Source: Streptomyces sp. AC558_RSS880
Lineage (GTDB): Bacteria; Actinomycetota; Actinomycetes; Streptomycetales; Streptomycetaceae
Direction of reading: 5' to 3'
DNA: 51,088 nucleotides
Assembly: GCF_019049255.1 (NCBI RefSeq)
Contig: NZ_JAGMUJ010000053.1
Coordinates: forward strand, 1-51,088
Shown here: piece by piece, positions 25,038-33,496 of the stretch
Layout of the letters: the number at the start of each line of letters is the position of its first letter
Numbering within the stretch: the stretch's first letter is position 1
Translations under genes and position numbers: made by a program
The notes under the pieces: model-generated
What the model was told of the DNA's origin: nothing
Seen by the model: only the letters and a program-made list of their open reading frames with translations
Databases searched by the model: none

Positions 25038-27359
25038 ATGAACGCGCCGTACGACGGTGACCGCGGCCATGCCGCGGGCAACTCGGGCCATCCCGAGTCG
25101 GACCCCCCGCAGGGTCCGCCGCCCGGGCACGACCAGGTGCCGCAGCCGCCCGCCGACCCGTACCTCCAGGACGCCTACGCCCAGGATCCCTACCGGGCAC
25201 AGGACCTCACCGCCCAGGACCCGGTCGCCGAGGCGCTCTACGACCGCGCCGCGCACCCGCCGCCCCCTCCCGGCGCCTACCCCCCTCAGCAGCCGCTGTA
25301 CGGGCAGCCGCCCCAGTCTCCGTACGCTCCCGACCCGCGGGTGTGGGCCCAGACCCCCGCGCCGGAGCCGGACGGACCGACGCAATACCTGCCGTACGGC
25401 GACGACCCGCGCACCACACAGTTCGTGGGCGTGGACGACCTGGTCGGCCAGGCCGGGGACCAGCGACATGAGCCGGACGCCTTCGCCCATCTGTTCCGCG
25501 ACCAGCAGCAGAGCGGCGCCTTCCCCGACCAGCAGGGTGGCGGGTACCCCCAGCAGTACGGCGGCGGACACCCGGCCCATCCGCCGGTGAGCGGACCGCA
25601 GCCCTACGCCCCCGCACCGGTGCCGGGCCCGGCAGCCCCGACGCCCGGCCACTACGCGGGAGCCACGCCGCCTCCCGCCGCGGAGGCCCCCGTACCCGAA
25701 CCGGCTCCCGCCCCCGCCCCGAAGAAGGGCGGCCGGGCCGGGGGACTGCTGAAGTCGAGCGCCGTGATGGCGGCGGGCACGATGGTGTCCCGTCTCACGG
25801 GGTTCATCCGGTCCGCGATGATCGTCTCGGCACTCGGTCTCGCCCTGCTGGGCGAGTCCTTCCAGATCGCGTACCAGCTACCGACGATGATCTACATCCT
25901 GACCGTCGGCGGCGGCCTCAACTCCGTCTTCGTGCCCCAGCTCGTGCGAGCGATGAAGGACGACGAGGACGGGGGCGAGGCCTACGCCAACCGTCTGCTG
26001 ACGCTCGTGATGGTCGCCTTGGCCGCGCTCACCGCCCTCGCGTGGCTGGCCGCGCCCTTCCTGGTGCGCGCCCTGTCGGTCCCGGTCGCCGACGACCCCG
26101 CGGCCAATGACGTCGCTGTCACCTTCACCCGCTTCTTCCTGCCCTCGATCTTCTTCATGGGCATTCACGTGGTGATGGGTCAGATCCTCAACGCGCGCGG
26201 CCGGTTCGGCGCGATGATGTGGACCCCGGTCCTGAACAACATCGTCATCATCGTCACGCTCGGCACGTTCATCTGGGTCTACGGCACCGCCGCGGACTCA
26301 CAGATGAAGGTCACGAACATCCCTCCGGAGGGACTGCGGCTGCTGGGTGTCGGCGTCCTGCTCGGACTCGTCGTCCAGGCCCTGGCGATGATTCCGTACC
26401 TGCGCGAGACCGGATTCCGTATCCGTCTGCGCTTCGACTGGAAGGGCCACGGGCTCGGCAAGGCAGCCATGCTCGCCAAGTGGACCATCCTGTTCGTCCT
26501 CGCCAACCAGGCGGGCGCACTGGTGGTCACCCAGTTGGCCACCGCGTCGGTCAAGGACACGAACATCGACGGCACCGGCTTCAGTGCCTACTCCAACGCC
26601 CAGCTGATCTGGGGTCTGCCCCAGGCCATCATCACCGTCTCCTTGATGGCCGCTCTCCTGCCGCGCATCTCACGCTCGGCGGCCGAGGGCGACGCCGGTG
26701 CCGTCCGGGACGACATCTCCCAGGGCCTGCGCACCACGGCCGTCGCCATCGTGCCGGTCGCCTTCGGCTTCGTCTCGCTCGGCATCCCGATGTGCACGCT
26801 GATGTTCGGTGCCTCGGGTACCGAAGCGGCCACCAACATGGGCTACATGCTGATGGCCTTCGGCCTCGGCCTGATCCCCTACTCCGTGCAGTACGTCGTC
26901 CTGCGGGCCTTCTACGCGTACGAGGACACCCGAACCCCCTTCTACAACACGGTCATCGTGGCCGCGGGCAACGCGATCGCCTCGGGCATCTGCTACTTCG
27001 TGCTCCCGGCCCGCTGGGCCGTGGTCGGCATGTCCGCCTCCTACGGCCTGGCCTACGTGATCGGTGTCGGCGTCGCCTGGCGCCGGCTGCGCAAGCGGCT
27101 GGGCGGGGACCTGGACGGCTCCAGGGTGCTGCGGACCTACGCACGGCTGTGCATCGCCTCCGTTCCCGCCGCACTGCTCAGCGGCGCGGCCTGCTACGGG
27201 ATCGTGCGGACGCTCGGCCAGGGCGTCCTGGGCTCCTTCGCGGCACTGCTGGCCGGTGGGGCCGTACTGTTCGGAGTCTTCTTCGTGGCCGCCCGCCGGA
27301 TGCGGATCGAGGAAGTCAACTCGCTGGTCGGTATGGTGCGCGGACGCCTTGGACGTTGA
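25038..27359 (+). CDS. murJ: Lipid II flippase MurJ with long N-terminal extension
   Basis: A 773-residue MurJ/MviN protein that flips lipid II to the outer face for the PBPs. Residues 1-235 are a Pro/Gln/Tyr-rich, disordered cytoplasmic region. The transport core, about 14 helices, begins at about 238 with SSAVMAAGTMVSRLTGFIRS and includes LPTMIYILTVGGGLNSVFVP, and VLRAFYAYEDTRTPFYNT later. ATG 25038 follows GAGGTGGGG. Mycobacterium MviN (Rv3910) carries a C-terminal pseudokinase and outside domain; here that part is the separate next gene. Confidence 0.95.
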   Translation: MNAPYDGDRGHAAGNSGHPESDPPQGPPPGHDQVPQPPADPYLQDAYAQDPYRAQDLTAQDPVAEALYDRAAHPPPPPGAYPPQQPLYGQPPQSPYAPDPRVWAQTPAPEPDGPTQYLPYGDDPRTTQFVGVDDLVGQAGDQRHEPDAFAHLFRDQQQSGAFPDQQGGGYPQQYGGGHPAHPPVSGPQPYAPAPVPGPAAPTPGHYAGATPPPAAEAPVPEPAPAPAPKKGGRAGGLLKSSAVMAAGTMVSRLTGFIRSAMIVSALGLALLGESFQIAYQLPTMIYILTVGGGLNSVFVPQLVRAMKDDEDGGEAYANRLLTLVMVALAALTALAWLAAPFLVRALSVPVADDPAANDVAVTFTRFFLPSIFFMGIHVVMGQILNARGRFGAMMWTPVLNNIVIIVTLGTFIWVYGTAADSQMKVTNIPPEGLRLLGVGVLLGLVVQALAMIPYLRETGFRIRLRFDWKGHGLGKAAMLAKWTILFVLANQAGALVVTQLATASVKDTNIDGTGFSAYSNAQLIWGLPQAIITVSLMAALLPRISRSAAEGDAGAVRDDISQGLRTTAVAIVPVAFGFVSLGIPMCTLMFGASGTEAATNMGYMLMAFGLGLIPYSVQYVVLRAFYAYEDTRTPFYNTVIVAAGNAIASGICYFVLPARWAVVGMSASYGLAYVIGVGVAWRRLRKRLGGDLDGSRVLRTYARLCIASVPAALLSGAACYGIVRTLGQGVLGSFAALLAGGAVLFGVFFVAARRMRIEEVNSLVGMVRGRLGR

Positions 27360-27500
27360 GCCAAGGGGTAGGCGCACAACCATCGTCAGCCACTGTGTGT
27401 CGTGCATAGCGGCGGACTGTGGGCACAATTGGTCTCGGCGTCGAACGGCGCGCGACGGACGCCGGCCGACGCGCATGGGATGGGGAGGCAGGGAACGACG

Positions 27501-29222
27501 GTGGCCGAACGGAGCACAGCTGCCGTCGACGTGGCAGACAACAGCGGTGAGCAGCCGCTGACCGCACAGGCGGACCAGTCCACGGCCGACGGGGTGGCCC
27601 AGAACCGGGAGCGGGACACGGACAACGACGAGGCACAGGAGAGCACCGGGGCCGACGGTTCCGCGATGACCTCGCCACCCGAACTGCACAGCGGTCACAA
27701 GCTCGCCAGGCGCTATCGCCTCGAGGAGTGCGTCACCCGTCTGGACGGGTTCAGCAGTTGGCGTGCCGTGGACGAGAAGCTCCGCCGTGCCGTCGGCGTG
27801 CACATCCTGCCCGCGGATCACGCGCGCGCCCGGTCGGTCCTGGCCGCGGCCCGCTCCTCCGCCCTGCTGGGCGATCCGCGCTTCGTCCAGGTCCTGGACG
27901 CCGTCGAGGAGAACGACGTCGTCTACGTCGTGCACGAGTGGCTCCCCGACGCCACCGAACTGACGACGCTCCTGGCGGCCGGCCCGCTGGAGGTGTACGA
28001 CGCCTACCAGATGGTCAGTCAGGTCTCCGCCGCCATGGCCGCGGCCCACCGCGAGGGCCTCGCCCACCTGCGGCTGAACCCCAACGCGGTCCTGCGCACC
28101 TCGACCGGCCAGTGGCGCATCCGCGGCCTCGCGGTGAACGCGGCGCTGCGCGGCATCAGCTCCGACACCCCGCAGCGCACCGACACCGAGTCCATCGGCG
28201 CCCTGCTCTACGCGGCGCTCACCCAGCGCTGGCCGTACGAGAACGACGCCTATGGCATGTCCGGTCTACCGAAGGACATCGGGCTGATCCCGCCCGACCA
28301 GGTGCGCGCCGGTGTCCACCGCGGGCTGTCCGAGCTGGCCATGCGCGCGCTGGCCAACGACGGCGCCACGGCCTCGCGCCACGAGTCGGCGTGCACCACG
28401 CCCGAGGAACTGGTGAAGGCGATCGGCGAGATGCCCCGCATCCGCCCGCCGGAGCCCGCGTTCACGACCCCGCCCGAGTACCAGCGCACCACCTATCAGC
28501 AGGGCACCTACGGCCGGTCGGCACCGCACCCCGGCGTCACCCAGCCGGTGCCGGCTCCGCCTCCCCCGTTGCAGAGCCGCACGGGCAAGGCGCTGAAGTG
28601 GGCCGTCTCGGCCCTGCTGATCGCCGCGCTGGGCCTGGGCAGCTGGCAGCTCGCGGACGCGCTCCTGGAGCAGGACAAACAGTCCGACGACACCAACCAG
28701 ACACAGACGACGGACGGCGACGACAAGAGCGACGACAATCCCAAGCCGGCCAAGCCGCTCGGCATCGAGGGCGCCCAGGAGTACGTGGCCGAGGGAGACG
28801 CCCAGCATCCGGAAGACGTGAACCTGACGTACGACGACAGCACATCGACGGGGTGGCGGACCAACAGCTACAGGGACGGTCCGAAAATAGTGATCAAGCC
28901 CGGAGTCGGCATCGTCTACGACCTCGGCTCCGACCAGGAGGTGTCGGCCGCGACGCTCTCCCTGCGGTACGGCGGTGATCACACCACCGTCAAGCTGTAC
29001 GCCACCGACTCGCTGGACTCGTCCACACCCCTGAGCTCGATGAAGGAGCTGGGCGAGGCGACGACGAGCAGCACTTCCGCGAAGGTGACGGTCGACAAGC
29101 CGGTGAAGAGCCGCTACGTGTTGGTGTGGCTGACCGCGATGCCGTACTCCGGCCAGGATTCCGTCAACTACAGCCAGCCCGGCTACAAGCAGGCCATCAC
29201 CGATATCGAAATCCTCGGCTGA
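27501..29222 (+). CDS. Membrane pseudokinase with extracytoplasmic domain (MviN C-terminal-like)
   Basis: A 573-residue single-pass membrane protein. Order: acidic disordered N-terminus (1-65); protein-kinase-like domain (about 70-310); Pro-rich juxtamembrane stretch; one membrane helix (about 366-386); Asp/Thr-rich linker; outside domain (about 420-573) with beta strands like F5/8-type (discoidin) carbohydrate-binding modules. Key kinase residues are missing: the VAIK lysine is not seen, the HRD loop reads HLRLNPN (189-195) and the DFG site reads IRGLAVN. It is therefore a pseudokinase, expected to bind partners and not to phosphorylate. GTG 27501 follows GGAGGCAGGGA. It equals the C-terminal part of Mycobacterium MviN, which binds the FHA protein FhaA when phosphorylated. 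Confidence 0.88.
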   Translation: MAERSTAAVDVADNSGEQPLTAQADQSTADGVAQNRERDTDNDEAQESTGADGSAMTSPPELHSGHKLARRYRLEECVTRLDGFSSWRAVDEKLRRAVGVHILPADHARARSVLAAARSSALLGDPRFVQVLDAVEENDVVYVVHEWLPDATELTTLLAAGPLEVYDAYQMVSQVSAAMAAAHREGLAHLRLNPNAVLRTSTGQWRIRGLAVNAALRGISSDTPQRTDTESIGALLYAALTQRWPYENDAYGMSGLPKDIGLIPPDQVRAGVHRGLSELAMRALANDGATASRHESACTTPEELVKAIGEMPRIRPPEPAFTTPPEYQRTTYQQGTYGRSAPHPGVTQPVPAPPPPLQSRTGKALKWAVSALLIAALGLGSWQLADALLEQDKQSDDTNQTQTTDGDDKSDDNPKPAKPLGIEGAQEYVAEGDAQHPEDVNLTYDDSTSTGWRTNSYRDGPKIVIKPGVGIVYDLGSDQEVSAATLSLRYGGDHTTVKLYATDSLDSSTPLSSMKELGEATTSSTSAKVTVDKPVKSRYVLVWLTAMPYSGQDSVNYSQPGYKQAITDIEILG

Positions 29223-29253
29223 CAGCTCGCCGCATCCCAGGGGAGGGGGTCCG

Positions 29254-29979
29254 ATGGCAGACGACAGCACCTACGGCAACGTCAGTGATCAGGACCTCCT
29301 CGCCCGCCATGTGGAGGGCGACCCCGAGGCCTTCGGTGAGCTCGTACGCCGGCACCGTGACCGGCTGTGGGCCGTGGCCCTCCGGACGCTCGGTGACCGC
29401 GAGGAGGCCGCTGACGCCGTCCAGGACGCCCTCGTCTCCGCCTACCGGGCCGCCCACACCTTCCGCGGCCAGTCGGCCGTCACGACATGGCTGCACCGGA
29501 TCACGGTGAACGCCTGCCTCGACCGCGCCCGCAAGGCGGCCTCCCGCAAGACCGCTCCGGTCGACGACACGGAACGTCTGGAGCAGTTGCTCGAACCCCA
29601 CGAGTCCGCCTCCGCGCCCGCGGAGCGCAACGATCTGCACCGCCAGCTCATCGAAGCCATGGGCACCCTCCCGCCCGATCAGCGGGCCGCGCTCGTCCTC
29701 GTGGACATGCAGGGCTATCCGGTCGCCGAAGCCGCCCGCGTCCTCGATGTACCCACCGGCACGGTGAAGAGCCGCTGTGCACGGGGCAGAGCCAGACTCC
29801 TGCCCCTGCTCGCTCATCTACGGCCGGACGGCCCCGGTGAGAGCAAGAAACAGGGTGAGGGACGGAACCGGACGCAGGGGACGCCCGTCCCATCCGCAGC
29901 GGACCCGCGGCAAGCGGATCCGCCGGACCCAGGATCGAACGACCCGGCTGCAGTGAAGGGCGGAGGTGGGCGAGCGTGA
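29254..29979 (+). CDS. sigM: ECF RNA polymerase sigma factor, SigM-like
   Basis: A 241-residue ECF sigma factor. Region 2 is at about 10-80 (LLARHVEGDPEAFGELVRRH, DREEAADAVQDALVSAYRAA, TWLHRITVNACLDRAR) and region 4 at about 133-185 (LPPDQRAALVLVDMQGYPVAEAAR, GTVKSRCARGRARL). A Pro/Asp-rich tail of about 50 residues follows, unusual but shared by relatives. ATG 29254 follows AGGGGAGG. Its stop overlaps the start of the anti-sigma gene by 4 nt. The position between murJ and trxB matches sigM of mycobacteria; the symbol rests on this and the family. Confidence 0.88.
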   Translation: MADDSTYGNVSDQDLLARHVEGDPEAFGELVRRHRDRLWAVALRTLGDREEAADAVQDALVSAYRAAHTFRGQSAVTTWLHRITVNACLDRARKAASRKTAPVDDTERLEQLLEPHESASAPAERNDLHRQLIEAMGTLPPDQRAALVLVDMQGYPVAEAARVLDVPTGTVKSRCARGRARLLPLLAHLRPDGPGESKKQGEGRNRTQGTPVPSAADPRQADPPDPGSNDPAAVKGGGGRA

Positions 29980-30878
29980 CGTCGACGACAGACATGGCCG
30001 AGCACCCGGACGTCGCGGAGATCTCCGACCTGACCGAAGGGCTCCTCCCGTCCGCCCGGAGCGCCGACGTGCGCCGGCATCTGGACGAGTGTGCGCTCTG
30101 CGCGGACGTCCATGCCTCGCTCGAGGAGATCCGTGACCTGCTCGGCACGGCGCCGGGCCCGCCCCGTATGCCCGCCGAGGTGGCGGGCCGCATCGACGCC
30201 GCACTGGCCGCGGAAGCCCTGCTGCACGCCACGGCACCGGAGCCCGAGGCTGCCGGGGAACCCGACGCCTCCGACGACGAGACCGCGCATGTTTCACGTG
30301 AAACATCGACGTCCCAGGACCGGCCGGCCGGGCGCCCCCGCTCCACCACGACCGGACCGGGACGCAAGGGCCGCCTGCGCGGCGGGCGCCGCCGGATCGC
30401 CGTCCTGGGGACCGTCTTCACGGTCGCCGCTCTGGGACTCGGGTCGGCGGTGCTGTCCTCCATGGACGACGGCACCGGTCAGGACGAGGGGCCCCGGACG
30501 GCCGCCTCGGACACCTTCTCCGAGGGGAAGCTGGAGAAGCAGGTCACCGATCTCCTCGCACAGAGCCAAGGAGAGATGAAGGGCTCGAGCACCGCGCACA
30601 CCTTCGGGTCGCAGTCGGAGTCCGACGCCGTCAGTCCCCGGGTCCTCAAGGATTCCGTGGTGCCGAAGTGCGTCAGTGACGGCATCGGCCGCAACGACAC
30701 CGCACTCGCCACCAAGAAGGGCACGTACAAGGGGAAGGAAGCGATGCTCGTCGTGCTTCCCGACGCCTCGGACGACACCCGTGTGACCGCGTACGTCGTC
30801 GAGGCGACCTGTGTGGACAACCCGTCCGCGGCCGCCACGGCGAAGGTTCTGCTGAAGCACTCCTACACGCGCTCCTGA
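29976..30878 (+). CDS. Zinc-type membrane anti-sigma factor for the upstream ECF sigma
   Basis: A 300-residue protein. The N-terminal ZAS-type motif HLDECALC (H35, C39, C42) is the zinc-binding anti-sigma signature. A disordered linker, one membrane helix (about 142-160) and an outside domain (about 170-300) follow. The GTG start at 29976 overlaps the sigma-factor stop, indicating translational coupling and equal dosage. It should hold SigM at the membrane until a signal, perhaps redox, releases it. An exact parS site (30291-30304) lies inside the reading frame and encodes HVSRET in the linker. Confidence 0.85.
   Translation: MTSTTDMAEHPDVAEISDLTEGLLPSARSADVRRHLDECALCADVHASLEEIRDLLGTAPGPPRMPAEVAGRIDAALAAEALLHATAPEPEAAGEPDASDDETAHVSRETSTSQDRPAGRPRSTTTGPGRKGRLRGGRRRIAVLGTVFTVAALGLGSAVLSSMDDGTGQDEGPRTAASDTFSEGKLEKQVTDLLAQSQGEMKGSSTAHTFGSQSESDAVSPRVLKDSVVPKCVSDGIGRNDTALATKKGTYKGKEAMLVVLPDASDDTRVTAYVVEATCVDNPSAAATAKVLLKHSYTRS
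30291..30304. promoter_or_regulatory. parS site inside the anti-sigma gene
   Basis: Exact 14-bp ParB palindrome within coding sequence, in the disordered linker of the anti-sigma protein. Confidence 0.92.
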
Positions 30879-30992
30879 CGACCGACACCCACGCTCCTGA
30901 AACCCGTCCGCACGCGCGCCTGACGACCGGCGCTTCGTCTTCCTCCTGAGTGGTATCCCGTACGGCGTGCGCTTCTCCCTGCCGGAAGCGGG

Positions 30993-31016
30993 CCGTGCCC
31001 GTGTGCCCGGGCACGG
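30993..31016 (+). terminator. Hairpin between anti-sigma gene and trxB
   Basis: CCGTGCCCG (30993-31001) pairs with CGGGCACGG (31008-31016), 6-nt loop. It is just upstream of the SigR-type promoter and may end transcription of the sigM operon. Confidence 0.55.
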
Positions 31017-31018
31017 CG

Positions 31019-31044
31019 GGAATGCGCGCCCCTTAGGATCCGTT
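31019..31044 (+). promoter_or_regulatory. SigR-type promoter of trxBA
   Basis: GGAAT (31019-31023), 18 nt, GTT (31042-31044) matches the Streptomyces SigR consensus GGAAT-N18-GTT exactly. It lies 71 nt before the trxB start. SigR, the thiol-oxidative-stress sigma factor, is known to drive trxBA in Streptomyces. The match is exact, but the consensus is short. Confidence 0.8.
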
Positions 31045-31114
31045 GGACGGGAGGAGAGTTCCGAAAGAAGCTCCCCCGGTCGACCGACGCAGTCCAGAGA
31101 CGAGGAATCAAGCC

Positions 31115-32083
31115 GTGAGCGACGTCCGTAACGTGATCATCATCGGCTCGGGGCCCGCCGGCTACACGGCGGCGCTCTACACCGCCCGTGCGTCGTTGAA
31201 GCCCCTCGTGTTCGAGGGCGCTGTCACCGCCGGCGGCGCGCTGATGAACACCACCGAAGTCGAGAACTTCCCCGGCTTCCAGGACGGCATCATGGGCCCC
31301 GAGCTCATGGACAACATGCGGGCCCAGGCGGAGCGCTTCGGTGCCGAGCTCGTCCCGGACGACGTGGTCGCCGTCGATCTGACTGGTGAGATCAAGACCG
31401 TCACGGACACCGCCGGCACGGTCCACAAGGCGAAGGCCGTCATCGTCACCACCGGCTCGCAGCACCGCAAGCTCGGCCTGCCCAACGAGGACGCCCTCTC
31501 CGGCCGCGGTGTCTCGTGGTGTGCCACCTGTGACGGGTTCTTCTTCAAGGACCATGACATCGCCGTGATCGGCGGGGGCGATACCGCGATGGAGGAGGCC
31601 ACCTTCCTCTCCCGCTTCGCCAAGTCCGTGACGATCGTCCACCGCCGTGACACCCTGCGCGCCTCCAAGGCGATGCAGGAGCGTGCCTTCGCCGACCCGA
31701 AGATCTCGTTCGTCTGGGACAGCGAGGTCGCCGAGGTCCAGGGCGACCAGAAGCTCTCGGGTCTGAAGCTGCGCAACGTCAAGACCGGCGAACTCTCCGA
31801 CCTGGCGGTGACCGGCCTGTTCATCGCGATCGGCCACGACCCGCGCACCGAGCTCTTCAAGGGCCAGCTGGAGCTGGACGAGGAGGGTTACCTGAAGGTC
31901 GAGGCGCCCTCGACGCGCACGAACCTCACCGGTGTCTTCGGTGCCGGTGACGTGGTCGACCACACCTACCGCCAGGCGATCACCGCGGCCGGTACGGGCT
32001 GTTCCGCCGCCCTCGACGCCGAGCGCTTCCTCGCCGCTCTCGCGGACGAGGAGAAGGCCGAGCCCGAGAAGACCGCTGTCTGA
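31115..32083 (+). CDS. trxB: Thioredoxin reductase
   Basis: A 322-residue FAD/NADPH enzyme. FAD site IIIGSGPAGYTAALYTARA (residues 8-26), redox pair CATC (C136, C139), NADPH site VIGGGDTAMEEATFLSRFA, and the FAD-closing segment GVFGAGDVVDHTYRQAITAAG are all seen. It reduces TrxA, whose gene follows after 41 nt. The start GTG 31115 gives the family N-terminus; the longer frame to 31043 overlaps the promoter. Driven by a SigR-type promoter. Confidence 0.97.
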   Translation: MSDVRNVIIIGSGPAGYTAALYTARASLKPLVFEGAVTAGGALMNTTEVENFPGFQDGIMGPELMDNMRAQAERFGAELVPDDVVAVDLTGEIKTVTDTAGTVHKAKAVIVTTGSQHRKLGLPNEDALSGRGVSWCATCDGFFFKDHDIAVIGGGDTAMEEATFLSRFAKSVTIVHRRDTLRASKAMQERAFADPKISFVWDSEVAEVQGDQKLSGLKLRNVKTGELSDLAVTGLFIAIGHDPRTELFKGQLELDEEGYLKVEAPSTRTNLTGVFGAGDVVDHTYRQAITAAGTGCSAALDAERFLAALADEEKAEPEKTAV

Positions 32084-32124
32084 CCCCCACCCGCCCCACG
32101 CACCAACCAGTTAAGGAGCCCGCT

Positions 32125-32466
32125 GTGGCCGGCACCCTGAAGAACGTGACCGACGACTCCTTCGAGCAGGACGTCCTCAAGAGCGACAAGCCCGTCCTGG
32201 TGGACTTCTGGGCCGCCTGGTGCGGTCCGTGCCGTCAGATCGCTCCGTCCCTCGAGGCGATCGCCTCCGAGTACGGGGACAAGATCGAGATCGTCAAACT
32301 GAACATCGACGAGAACCCGGCCACGGCCGCCAAGTACGGCGTCATGTCCATCCCGACCCTGAACGTCTACCAGGATGGCGAGGTCGCCAAGACCATCGTC
32401 GGCGCCAAGCCGAAGGCCGCGATCGTCCGCGACCTCGAGGAGTTCATCACCGTCACCAAGGGATGA
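32125..32466 (+). CDS. trxA: Thioredoxin
   Basis: A 113-residue thioredoxin with the redox motif WCGPC (W32-C36) and the cis-Pro loop MSIPTLNVY. GTG 32125 follows AAGGAG. It reduces protein disulphides and receives electrons from TrxB. Co-transcribed with trxB under the SigR-type promoter; ended by parS and a terminator downstream. Confidence 0.97.
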   Translation: MAGTLKNVTDDSFEQDVLKSDKPVLVDFWAAWCGPCRQIAPSLEAIASEYGDKIEIVKLNIDENPATAAKYGVMSIPTLNVYQDGEVAKTIVGAKPKAAIVRDLEEFITVTKG

Positions 32467-32490
32467 CCGACCGCCTCACCGGCGGCGCGT

Positions 32491-32504
32491 GTTTCACGTG
32501 AAAC
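32491..32504. promoter_or_regulatory. parS site
   Basis: Exact 14-bp ParB palindrome, 24 nt after the trxA stop, directly in front of a terminator. Confidence 0.92.
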
Positions 32505-32540
32505 ACGAATGGGCCGACCCACCTGGGTCGGCCCATTCGT
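32505..32540. terminator. Bidirectional terminator between trxA and GNAT gene
   Basis: A perfect 16-bp stem (32505-32520 with 32525-32540) and a 4-nt loop, touching the parS site. It separates convergent trxA and the minus-strand acetyltransferase. Confidence 0.88.
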
Positions 32541-32550
32541 ATGAGGACCA

Positions 32551-33168
32551 TCAGAGAGGCCGCAGCGCCGGCTCCTTCTGCACCGCTCCGAGCAGCCGGT
32601 CCAGCGCCATCTCGACGTCTTCCCTCCAGGAGAGCGTCGTCCTCAGCTCCAGTCTCAGCCGAGGATAGGTGGGGTGCTGTCGAACCGTCTTGAAACCCAC
32701 GGCCAGCAGATGGTCGGCGGGCAGGACACAGGCCGGTTCTTTCCAGCGGGCGTCGCCGAACGCCTCGATCGCTTTGAAGCCCCGGCGCAGCAAGTCCTTG
32801 GCCACCGTCTGCACCATCACCCGGCCCAGCCCTTGCCCCTGATACCCCGGCATGATGAACGCGGTCATCAACTGCACCGCATCGGGCGACACGGGGCTGG
32901 TGGGAAATGCCGCGGAGCGTGGCACATAGGCGGGTGGAGCGTAGAGCACGAAGCCCACGGGGACGTCATCGACGTAGACGATCCTTCCGCAGGATCCCCA
33001 GTCCAGGAGGACGGCCGAGATCCACGACTCCTTCTCGACCGCCGACGTGCCCGCCTTTACCGCTGCCTCGCCGCTGACGGGGTCGAGTTCCCAGAAGACG
33101 CACGAGCGGCAGCGCTGGGGGAGATCCGGAAGGTTGTCCAGCGTGAGCGGTACGAGCCGACGGCCCAT
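32551..33168 (-). CDS. GNAT-family acetyltransferase downstream of parB
   Basis: A 205-residue GNAT protein. The acetyl-CoA motif is seen as AFIMPGYQGQGLGRVMVQTV (about residues 103-122). The N-terminus has a CRSCVFWELDP segment (C20, C23) typical of this actinobacterial subfamily. Substrate unknown; the position after parB is shared by Streptomyces genomes, where Mycobacterium has cwlM instead. GAGGAA lies upstream of ATG 33168. Confidence 0.85.
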   Translation of the reverse strand: MGRRLVPLTLDNLPDLPQRCRSCVFWELDPVSGEAAVKAGTSAVEKESWISAVLLDWGSCGRIVYVDDVPVGFVLYAPPAYVPRSAAFPTSPVSPDAVQLMTAFIMPGYQGQGLGRVMVQTVAKDLLRRGFKAIEAFGDARWKEPACVLPADHLLAVGFKTVRQHPTYPRLRLELRTTLSWREDVEMALDRLLGAVQKEPALRPL

Positions 33169-33314
33169 GAAGGCTGTTCCTCGCTTCCTTCGCCCGCTGC
33201 CTCGCGGGCGGCTGTCAGAGCGCTCCGTTCCCTGAGCAGGCTACCGATGAAGCCGCTGACGGCTCCCACCCCCAGCCCCGCGCTCACCAGTCCGGTGCGG
33301 CTCGTCATTCGCAT
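33057..33314 (-). CDS. Possible small ORF overlapping the GNAT start
   Basis: A frame of up to 85 residues starting MRMTSRTGLVSAGLGVG, with a small Gly/Ala/Val-rich, membrane-like segment (residues about 7-22) then LLRERSALTAAREAAGEG. It overlaps the first 112 nt of the GNAT gene in another frame, which is unusual; ATG 33314 has only a weak GGCAGGGG in front. It may be a real short membrane peptide or chance; the second half, inside the GNAT gene, looks like shadow sequence. Confidence 0.25.
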   Translation of the reverse strand: MRMTSRTGLVSAGLGVGAVSGFIGSLLRERSALTAAREAAGEGSEEQPSWAVGSYRSRWTTFRISPSAAARASSGNSTPSAARQR

Positions 33315-33417
33315 GGCCCCTGCCTTGCTCTCAGAGGTACTGCCGGGTGGATGCGCCCTGTCCGAACGCATCGTATCCATGAAGCGATTCCATCGATACC
33401 GCCAAAAAGCAAAGGGC
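33169..33417. other. Gap between parB terminator and GNAT gene
   Basis: Together with the terminator this forms a 328-nt gap between GNAT and parB. Apart from the weak small ORF above, nothing clear is seen; it must hold the GNAT promoter, which I cannot place. Confidence 0.3.
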
Positions 33418-33451
33418 GGGCCGTGTTCCGGTACACACCGGAACACGGCCC
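33418..33451 (-). terminator. Terminator after parAB
   Basis: A 15-bp perfect stem (33418-33432 with 33437-33451) and 4-nt loop. On the minus strand it is followed by a T-rich run CTTTGCTTTTTGG, making it a textbook intrinsic terminator, 46 nt downstream of the parB stop. Confidence 0.88.
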
Positions 33452-33496
33452 ACCTCTGGTCACCCCATCAGCCGCTCAACCGAACCCGCCGAGGGG

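Noticed and set aside
23137..25200. 687-residue open frame opposite the DUF6049 gene
   Set aside because: Shadow; the plus strand has signal peptide, membrane helix and a proper start.
26163..26176. ATTCACGTGGTG resembling parS inside murJ
   Set aside because: Six of 14 positions differ from the consensus, including most of the right arm.
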